Shown here piece after piece: positions 1-5,296 of a stretch of DNA of 5,296 nt. The DNA comes from Actinomycetes bacterium (GTDB taxonomy: Bacteria > Planctomycetota > Phycisphaerae > JAACET01), in the NCBI GenBank assembly GCA_030631725.1, contig DAOVKO010000152.1, positions 1 through 5,296 on the forward strand, written 5' to 3'. The notes beneath the pieces were generated by a model that was given only the letters and a program-made list of their open reading frames with translations, was not told the origin of the DNA and ran no database searches. A program made the translations under genes and the position numbers. How positions within the stretch are numbered: position 1 is the first letter of the stretch; every line of letters begins with the position of its first letter.

Positions 1-606
1 GAGTGGCACGGACACAACGACTTCCACAAGGTGCACGTGAACGCTGCGACGGCCTGGCTGTACGGCTGCGATGCGTCCAACACTTCGATTTTCGGCTTCG
101 GCGAGCGGACGGGGAACCCGCCGCTGGAAGGAGCCGTCATGGAGTATATCGGCCTGAAGGGTGATTTGTGCGGTGTGGATACGACGGCTATTACCGAACT
201 GGCTGATTATTTGCGTTCGATAGGCTTGCCTATTCCGGACAACTATCCGTTTGTGGGCAAGGCCTTCAATACCACGCGGGCGGGCATCCACGCTGGGGGG
301 CTCCGACAGGACGAGAGAATCTACAACATTTTTGACACGACCAAGCTTCTGGGCCGGCCGCCTAAAGTGGCCATCACGGACAAGAGCGGTACGGACGGAG
401 TGGTGGTGTGGATAAACGAATTCTTCGGCCTGGAAGGCAAGGAGCGTATCAACAAGATCAAGATCCACAAGCTGGCCCGCTGGGTTATGGATCAATACGA
501 AGTGCACGGCCGACTCACGGCCATCAGTAACCAAGAGCTCGAAGCCAAGGTCAAGGAACTCTTGCCCAAATACTGGAAGAAGTATAAGGCTAAGGACGCG
601 GGGTAG
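1..606 (+). CDS. HMGL-family condensing enzyme, C-terminal part (Re-citrate synthase / homocitrate synthase / isopropylmalate synthase-like); 5' end outside the window
   Basis: The reading frame is open from base 1 to the TAG at 604-606, so 201 residues are visible and the true start lies upstream. The first visible residues, EWHGHNDFHKV, carry the HxH metal-ligand pair and the ND typical of the HMGL-like TIM barrel of LeuA, homocitrate synthase and Re-citrate synthase. The motif GERTGNPPLE (100-129) is the conserved GER.GN segment. TTRAGIHAGG (270-299) matches the linker subdomain motif (SGIH-type) that places a His near the active site, and AITDKSG (370-390) matches the SGR-like segment that follows. 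The protein stops shortly after this, with a Lys-rich tail, so the C-terminal leucine-sensing LeuA dimerisation domain is absent. Known family members condense acetyl-CoA with a 2-oxo acid. The missing regulatory domain, and wording such as TAWLYGCD, make Re-citrate synthase or a homocitrate-synthase-like enzyme more likely to me than a true LeuA. Substrate cannot be settled from this fragment. It probably belongs to a different transcript from the pump genes downstream. Confidence 0.8.
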   Translation, partial: EWHGHNDFHKVHVNAATAWLYGCDASNTSIFGFGERTGNPPLEGAVMEYIGLKGDLCGVDTTAITELADYLRSIGLPIPDNYPFVGKAFNTTRAGIHAGGLRQDERIYNIFDTTKLLGRPPKVAITDKSGTDGVVVWINEFFGLEGKERINKIKIHKLARWVMDQYEVHGRLTAISNQELEAKVKELLPKYWKKYKAKDAG

Positions 607-612
607 AGACTT

Positions 613-640
613 GGGCTGAAGGTTAGGGGTGTGGGGGGGG
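613..640 (+). other. G-rich tract with an eight-G run, downstream of the enzyme stop codon
   Basis: The segment holds GGG at 613-615, GGGG at 626-629 and an uninterrupted run of eight G at 633-640, a few bases after the stop at 606. The eight-G run could supply two G-tracts, so a four-tract G-quadruplex on the + strand (or in the transcript) is formally possible, with one long loop of 10 bases. It is also a homopolymer long enough to slip. No conventional stem-loop plus T-run terminator was seen in 607-741, so how transcription of the upstream gene ends is unclear. Function is inference only. Confidence 0.35.
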
Positions 641-674
641 TGGCTTTCATCCGAAAAACAGATAGGCAGGATCC

Positions 675-703
675 GTGCAATTTGGGGGGCACAATGCTAT
701 AAT
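675..703 (+). promoter_or_regulatory. Candidate sigma70-type promoter with extended -10 for the efflux operon
   Basis: TATAAT at 698-703 is a perfect -10 hexamer and is preceded by TGC at 695-697, which gives the extended -10 (TGn) element. With the standard 17-base spacer, the -35 position is GTGCAA at 675-680, which matches TTGACA at only three of six bases; a weak -35 is usual where an extended -10 is present. The spacer contains six consecutive G (684-689). Transcription would begin near 710, leaving a leader of about 32 bases before the adaptor ATG at 742. The position, just upstream of the first pump gene and after the preceding stop, fits well. No operator palindrome or regulator gene is visible. 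Confidence 0.55.
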
Positions 704-727
704 CGTAAGCGGGTTGGAGCTGTTTTT

Positions 728-744
728 GAGGCTGAGAGCAAATG
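728..744 (+). promoter_or_regulatory. Weak ribosome binding site and start codon of the adaptor gene
   Basis: GAGG at 728-731 lies 10 bases before the ATG at 742-744, and a second purine stretch, GAGAG at 734-738, is probably too close to be the main site. The Shine-Dalgarno match is modest. The start is supported mainly because it begins directly with a basic N-terminus followed by a hydrophobic anchor. Confidence 0.45.
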
Positions 745-2175
745 AAGCTTCGCATAGTTTTGAACATCGTGCTTTCGATAATGCTGCTGGCTGGGGCGGT
801 GCTCGCAGGGAAGTGGTTGATCGCCAAGCGTCGGCAGCCGGCCCAGCGAGTGCCCCACAAGGTCGTCCCCAGGGTGGTGGCCCCGCCGATGGCGCCGCGG
901 CTGAATCAGCGAGTAGAGATTATCGGTTACGGTTCAGCCCGGCCAAAGATTCAACTGAGAATTACGCCGCAGGTTACAGGTATTATTGTCGAAAAAGCCC
1001 CCAATTTTCTGTCCGGCAAGTACGTCAGCGAAGGCCAGGTGCTCTGTCGCATCGAAGAGACAGACTACAAGTTGGCTGTGGAACGGGTGGAAAAGAGCAT
1101 CGAACTGCTCAAGGCCCAGCTGGAGCGTTTGAATCAGGAGGAAAAGAACCTCGAGGAGTCCCGGCAAATCGAGACCGAACGGCGTGAACTGGCCCGGAGC
1201 CAAGTGGCAAAGGTTAGCAGGCTAGTGGAGCGCAACGCAGCCAGCGACAACGAACTGGATTTAGCTAGACAAGAGCTACTAAGCCAAGAAGTACGGTTAC
1301 AAGATATCGTTAATAAGTTGGCTTTAATTGGGCCGGATCGAGCCAAGCTGGAAGCGGAGATTGCTTCGAAGAAGGTGGAGCTTAAACAGGCTCAAACGAA
1401 CTTAGCCCGCTGCATTCTGAAGAGTCCGGTCGCTGGGCGGGTACTGAGTTGCAATATCGAAGTCGGCGAGCAGGTTCAAACCGGGGCCAACTGCGGAGAA
1501 ATCTACGGCACGGATATCATGGAAGTGCCTGTCTCGATTGCCTACACCGACTTGGAGTGGATGGATAAGGAACTGCTGGAGCTCAGCAAGGAAGTGGCTG
1601 AGACCGAGTCAGGTGAACATATAGAAGCTATCATCGAATGGCAGCGGCCGGGCAACGGCCAAACGGTGAGTTGGCGTGGGCGGATCGATCGAATCGAAGC
1701 CGGGCTCGAGGCCGAGACGCGCATGGCCAGCCTGGTGGTCCAGGTGAAAAATCCAAGGCCAAATGAAATCACTGGCGGAACTGCGTATAATGAGCTCAGA
1801 GCAAACAAAGATAAGTCGATGCTCGAAATAAACATGTTTTGTAAGGTTACGGTTCTGGGGAAGAAGCTGCCTGAGGTGTATATCCTGCCGCGGCAGGCGG
1901 TTCTGCCGGACGGCAGCGTGTATATGGTGGTTGATGGGCGACTGGCCAAAGAGCCGGTCGAGGTGGGTCGGTTTGCCGGCGAAGAGGCCATGATTCTGCC
2001 GGGGGCGGGCATCAATCGAGGGGATAGGGTAGTGATAAACACGATTGCCAAGCCGGTCATCGGTATGACTGTCGAAGCTGTTGACTCAATAACCTCCAAT
2101 CCAAATGCTGCGTCTGGGAATAGCACGACAGAGAAGGTTTCCAGGCCAAAACCCGCTGCCCAGGTCCAACCGTAG
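742..2175 (+). CDS. RND efflux pump periplasmic adaptor (membrane fusion protein, HlyD/AcrA family)
   Basis: This is a complete 477-residue adaptor that would bridge the inner-membrane RND pump and an outer-membrane channel. Residues 1-4 are basic and about 5-27 are a hydrophobic membrane anchor; there is no lipobox Cys, so it looks like a signal-anchor rather than a lipoprotein of the AcrA type. A first lipoyl half-motif lies around 72-104 (ITPQVTGIIVE, then VSEGQVLCRIE). Residues about 105-226 form a highly charged alpha-helical hairpin. The second lipoyl half is around 228-247 (SPVAGRVLSCNIEVGEQV). A beta-barrel region follows (about 255-375), then a membrane-proximal domain starting at ILPRQAVLP (381-389) and ending near 442. 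At the hairpin tip K157, L161 and S168 fit the R-x3-L-x6-S channel-docking motif, with Lys in place of Arg. It is longer than AcrA (about 397 residues); the last 35 residues are a Ser/Asn/Pro-rich, probably disordered tail. The stop is 10 bases before the RND gene, so the two are co-expressed. The exported substrate cannot be inferred. Confidence 0.95.
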   Translation: MKLRIVLNIVLSIMLLAGAVLAGKWLIAKRRQPAQRVPHKVVPRVVAPPMAPRLNQRVEIIGYGSARPKIQLRITPQVTGIIVEKAPNFLSGKYVSEGQVLCRIEETDYKLAVERVEKSIELLKAQLERLNQEEKNLEESRQIETERRELARSQVAKVSRLVERNAASDNELDLARQELLSQEVRLQDIVNKLALIGPDRAKLEAEIASKKVELKQAQTNLARCILKSPVAGRVLSCNIEVGEQVQTGANCGEIYGTDIMEVPVSIAYTDLEWMDKELLELSKEVAETESGEHIEAIIEWQRPGNGQTVSWRGRIDRIEAGLEAETRMASLVVQVKNPRPNEITGGTAYNELRANKDKSMLEINMFCKVTVLGKKLPEVYILPRQAVLPDGSVYMVVDGRLAKEPVEVGRFAGEEAMILPGAGINRGDRVVINTIAKPVIGMTVEAVDSITSNPNAASGNSTTEKVSRPKPAAQVQP

Positions 2176-2188
2176 GAAAACACAGATG
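2174..2188 (+). promoter_or_regulatory. Shine-Dalgarno site overlapping the adaptor stop codon; decides the RND start
   Basis: AGGA at 2174-2177 shares two bases with the adaptor stop TAG (2173-2175) and stands 8 bases before the ATG at 2186-2188. This fixes the RND start and suggests translational coupling: a ribosome terminating on the adaptor is already at the pump's binding site. No promoter is expected between the two genes. Confidence 0.65.
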
Positions 2189-5100
2189 AGCGTGATCCAG
2201 CGAATGGTGCGCAATCCCGTGGCCAGCAATATGCTGATGATCCTGATCCTCGGCGGCGGACTGGCAGCAGGCTTTTTGCTTCCGCGGGAAATATTTCCGG
2301 AATTCAGCATAAATATGGTTACGGTTTCCCTAGCGTATCCGGGAGCGAGTCCGGATGATATCGAACAGAGCATCTGTTTAAAGATCGAAGATCGTCTGGC
2401 GGGAATGGAAGGGGTCAAAGAACTCAGCTCTCAGAGCCGAGAGGGGATGGGCACGGTTGTCCTGGAACTACAGAGCGAAGCCGACGTGCGCAAGGTGCTG
2501 GATGACGTTAAAAGCGAAGTGGAGAAGATCGATTTTCCGGAAGATGCTGAAGATCCGTCAGTGGTAGAGTTGACCGGGCGGCGACACGTGATCCACGTGG
2601 CAGTGGCAGGAAATGCTGAAGAAAGAACTCTCAAAGAACTCGCTCAAGAAATCCGGGATGAGATCAACGATTTGCCGGAAATTTCGCAGGTGATTGTCTC
2701 AGGAGTGCGGGACTTCGAAATTACGGTGGAGGTTTCGGAGGAGGCTCTGCGCAGGCACGGGCTTACTTTGGGTAAAGTGTCCCAGGCGGTGGCGGAGAGC
2801 AGCTTCGATTTGCCGGCGGGGAGCGTCAAGACCAGCGGGGGCGAGCTGAGCATTCGAGTGGTGGGGCAGAAGGATACAGCCCAAGAGTATGAGAATATCG
2901 TAGTGCTGAGCAAGCCGGACGGTACAGTGGTGCGTCTGTCGGATGTGGCTACAGTGCGCGAGGGCTTTGAGGATGTGGACGTGGGGGGGCAATTCAACGG
3001 TCAGCCCGCGGCCCTGGTGAGCGTTTATAAAACCGCAGACGAAGATAGCATTAAGATTGCTAAGGCGGTGCGCGAATACGTGGATCGCAAGAAAGCGGAA
3101 ATGCCCGAGGGGATTACGCTGCAGACCTGGTCGGATATGTCCAAGTTCATCCTGGATCGCTTGAATATGCTGAAGGGTAACGGGATCAAGGGTCTGATGC
3201 TGGTGTTCGTGATTCTGTGGATATTTTTGGGGATGAGGCTGTCTTTTTGGATTGCCCTGGGGATTCCGGTTTCGATCTTAGGAACGCTGTTGGTGATGAA
3301 TCTGGCGGGGCAGAGCTTGAACATGATGAACATGTTCGCATTGATCATGACTTTGGGTTTGATCGTGGACGATGCGATTGTAGTGGGAGAGAACGTCTAT
3401 AGAAAGATCGAGTTTGGTGAGCATCCGATGGCAGCAGCAGTAACAGGGACCCGTAGTGTGCTAATGCCGGTGGTAGCGGCGGTGACGACGACGTGGGTGG
3501 CCTTTCTGCCGTTGATGTTTATTCCAGGGTTGATGGGGACGTTCATCGAGATTATTCCGGTGACGGTTATTGTGGCGTTAGCGTTTTCGCTGGTAGAATG
3601 CATTTTGATTCTGCCGCCTCACTTGGCTCACAGCCTACGGAGATTACCGGGGCTTGATGAGACAAATATCAATTTTGTCAAGCAGTTTGCCAGGGGCATA
3701 CGCAGGCGGATAGATACTGGGGTGCGTTGGTTTATCGAAGTACCGTTTACGAGAATCTTTCGGCTGGCGACCGGGAATCGTTATGCGACTCTGGCTGTAG
3801 CTGCGGGGGTATTGGTGATAATGGCAGGAGCGATGCTGGGAGGGCACATACAGGTAATCGGATTTCCTAAGTTCGATAGCGATACACTGCGGGCTCAGGT
3901 AACGCTGCAGAGCGGCACACCGTTCGAACGGACTTCAGAAGTGGCTCGGCAGCTGACTATGGCAGTTCTAAAGATCAACGAAACCCTCAAAGACCAGGAA
4001 GGTGGCCGGGTGATTCGACACGCCTACGCCCTGCTGGGCCAAATGACCGGGTCAGGCGGCCAGGAAGGGGTAACAAGCGAGGGCGGGGGCCATGTGTGCG
4101 AGGTAATCGTAGAACTGGCCCCGGCTGAACGGCGAACCAATGGGGTGACCAGCGAACAGATTACTCAACTATGGCGGAAGAATACCGGATACATCCCCGA
4201 TGCCCTCAGTGTGGAGTTTGGGACTTTTCACGGCGGACCTGGGGGCAAGGCTCTGGAATTTAGAATGCTGGGGCCTAGCACTGATTATGTCAAACCGGCA
4301 GCAGAACTTCTCAAGTCCCGGTTGGGCAAGTTCAAGGGGGTAAGCGATATCCGTGACGACGCCTTGCCGGGTAAGATGGAGATGAAAATTAGACTAAAGA
4401 TGGGGGCAGAGAATCTGGGGATTCAACTGAAGACCCTGGCCTGGCAGCTTCGCGATGCCTTCTATGGCAATGAGAGCTTGAAGATTCAGCGAGGACGCGA
4501 TGAGATCAAGGTTATGGTGCGCTATCCGGAGCGGGAACGGCGGAGCCTTGGCGACGTGGAGAATATGCGGGTACGGACGGCGACGGGAGCGGAAGTGCCG
4601 TTTGCAGAGGTGGCGGAGGTGGAAATGAAGCGGGGATATACCACTCTGCGGCGGATAGAACGAAACAATGTGATCAATGTCTCGGCTGACGTGGACGAGC
4701 AAGTGGCCAATGCGGAACAGATTCTCCAGGAGCTGAATCGCGAGGGTGGGCTCTTTGCTGAGCTGCGAGCGAAGTTCCCGAAGCTAAAAATCGATCTGTG
4801 GGGGCAGAGGCAACAGATTTTCGAGTCGCTCAGCGCCCTGTTTATCTGGTTTCCGATGGCTCTGCTGGGGATTTATACGATATTGGCGGCTCTGTTCCGC
4901 AGCTACCTTCAGCCGCTGATCATTATGGTGGCTATTCCCTTTGGACTGGTGGGAGCGGTGGTGGGGCACTGGATTGTGGGGTTTGAGGTTACGCTGCTGA
5001 GCATGTTCGGGATGGTGGCATTGGCGGGGATTGTGGTCAACGACTCGCTGGTACTGGTAGCTTTGGTGAACCGGCGGGTGCGGGCCGGCGGAGGAGTTTA

Positions 5101-5296
5101 TCAATCGGTGGAGGAAGGGGCCAGGATAAGATTTCGGCCGATTATTTTGACGACGTTGACCACGGTGGCGGGTATTACGCCGCTGCTGTTCGAGCGGTCG
5201 CTCCAGGCCCAGGTTCTAAAACCCATGGCGGTGTCGATTGTCTTTGGGTTGACGTTCGCTACGATGCTGACCTTGCTGGTGGTGCCCAGCCTGTAC
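2186..5296 (+). CDS. RND-family inner-membrane efflux transporter (AcrB/HAE-like permease), 3' end outside the window
   Basis: Translation from the ATG at 2186 gives 1037 codons with no stop to the last base. AcrB is 1049 residues, so only a short C-terminal tail is missing. It is a proton-driven pump that works as a trimer with the adaptor encoded just upstream. TM1 is about residues 11-31, followed by LPREIFPEF (32-40) and the porter-domain motif YPGASPDDIE (51-60). TM2-TM6 span about 336-478. TM4 contains GLIVDDAIVV with Asp395 and Asp396, equivalent to the proton-relay pair Asp407/Asp408 of AcrB. After a cytoplasmic linker, TM7 is about 533-553. The second large periplasmic domain runs from there to about 880 and includes a Gly-rich stretch (618-635) and an HGGPGGK segment (682-688). 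TM8-TM12 occupy about 882-1037, with RFRPIILTTLTTVAGITPLL in TM11 and a final FATMLTLLVVPSLY. The TM10 Lys940 of AcrB is replaced: the segment reads GIVVNDSLVLV, with Asn952 and Asp953. Such N-D variants occur in other RND subfamilies, so this does not imply a dead pump. Drug, lipid or metabolite export are all possible. Confidence 0.97.
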   Translation, partial: MSVIQRMVRNPVASNMLMILILGGGLAAGFLLPREIFPEFSINMVTVSLAYPGASPDDIEQSICLKIEDRLAGMEGVKELSSQSREGMGTVVLELQSEADVRKVLDDVKSEVEKIDFPEDAEDPSVVELTGRRHVIHVAVAGNAEERTLKELAQEIRDEINDLPEISQVIVSGVRDFEITVEVSEEALRRHGLTLGKVSQAVAESSFDLPAGSVKTSGGELSIRVVGQKDTAQEYENIVVLSKPDGTVVRLSDVATVREGFEDVDVGGQFNGQPAALVSVYKTADEDSIKIAKAVREYVDRKKAEMPEGITLQTWSDMSKFILDRLNMLKGNGIKGLMLVFVILWIFLGMRLSFWIALGIPVSILGTLLVMNLAGQSLNMMNMFALIMTLGLIVDDAIVVGENVYRKIEFGEHPMAAAVTGTRSVLMPVVAAVTTTWVAFLPLMFIPGLMGTFIEIIPVTVIVALAFSLVECILILPPHLAHSLRRLPGLDETNINFVKQFARGIRRRIDTGVRWFIEVPFTRIFRLATGNRYATLAVAAGVLVIMAGAMLGGHIQVIGFPKFDSDTLRAQVTLQSGTPFERTSEVARQLTMAVLKINETLKDQEGGRVIRHAYALLGQMTGSGGQEGVTSEGGGHVCEVIVELAPAERRTNGVTSEQITQLWRKNTGYIPDALSVEFGTFHGGPGGKALEFRMLGPSTDYVKPAAELLKSRLGKFKGVSDIRDDALPGKMEMKIRLKMGAENLGIQLKTLAWQLRDAFYGNESLKIQRGRDEIKVMVRYPERERRSLGDVENMRVRTATGAEVPFAEVAEVEMKRGYTTLRRIERNNVINVSADVDEQVANAEQILQELNREGGLFAELRAKFPKLKIDLWGQRQQIFESLSALFIWFPMALLGIYTILAALFRSYLQPLIIMVAIPFGLVGAVVGHWIVGFEVTLLSMFGMVALAGIVVNDSLVLVALVNRRVRAGGGVYQSVEEGARIRFRPIILTTLTTVAGITPLLFERSLQAQVLKPMAVSIVFGLTFATMLTLLVVPSLY

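Noticed and set aside
607..741. Possible small gene, small RNA or regulator site in the intergenic gap
   Set aside because: No start-plus-stop frame with a ribosome binding site, no stem-loop with a T-run and no operator-like dyad was found; only the promoter and G tracts could be supported.
492..860. A - strand open frame spanning the intergenic gap
   Set aside because: It overlaps two well-supported + strand genes and the promoter, has no recognisable motif, and looks like an antisense shadow.
675..1187. A 170-codon + strand open frame overlapping the start of the adaptor gene
   Set aside because: It is a shifted frame over the adaptor, rich in Arg, Gly and Ala with no domain pattern, and the overlapping adaptor frame has clear family motifs.
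1542..2183. A 213-codon - strand open frame opposite the adaptor C-terminus
   Set aside because: It is antisense to conserved coding sequence. Its Ser/Arg/Thr-rich composition is the complement of the + strand codons and shows no domain.
2644..5104. Several - strand frames of 60-120 codons and short + frames opposite or within the RND gene
   Set aside because: All lie inside the continuous RND reading frame, which carries conserved motifs throughout; their low-complexity Ser/Arg/His-rich translations are typical of shadows.
1..5296. Mobile element, CRISPR array, tRNA or novel defence system
   Set aside because: No terminal inverted repeats, regularly spaced repeats, cloverleaf sequence or defence-related domains were seen. 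The window is explained by a metabolic gene and an efflux operon.

Overview
The window is 5.3 kb of moderately GC-rich bacterial DNA with every gene on the + strand. Both edges cut through genes. From the start it holds the C-terminal part of an HMGL-family acyl-CoA/2-oxoacid condensing enzyme (most like anaerobe Re-citrate synthase or homocitrate/isopropylmalate synthase relatives), a 135-base intergenic gap with a good candidate promoter, a complete periplasmic membrane fusion protein of an RND efflux pump, and, 10 bases later, the RND inner-membrane pump gene, which is open to the last base.

Organism: the RND pump with a coiled-coil adaptor implies a Gram-negative-type envelope with an outer membrane. 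The HMGL-family protein without a leucine-sensing domain resembles versions I associate with anaerobic or deep-branching bacteria such as Planctomycetes/Phycisphaerae and sulfate reducers or syntrophs. This is a guess from protein style, not a proof. The + strand is rich in G over C, largely through G-ending codons and several G runs.

Layout: 1-606 enzyme C-terminus; 607-741 intergenic, with G-rich tracts and an extended -10 promoter (TGCTATAAT at 695-703); 742-2175 adaptor; 2186-5296 RND permease, 1037 codons visible and probably only a few tens missing.

How they work together: the adaptor and permease form one translationally coupled operon for proton-driven export across the envelope. They would need a TolC-like outer membrane channel, which is not in the window. 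The upstream enzyme is metabolic, appears to lie in a separate transcription unit, and has no obvious functional link to the pump. I see no mobile element, CRISPR array, RNA gene or clearly undescribed system. The points worth a second look are variations inside known families and the intergenic G-rich/promoter architecture.
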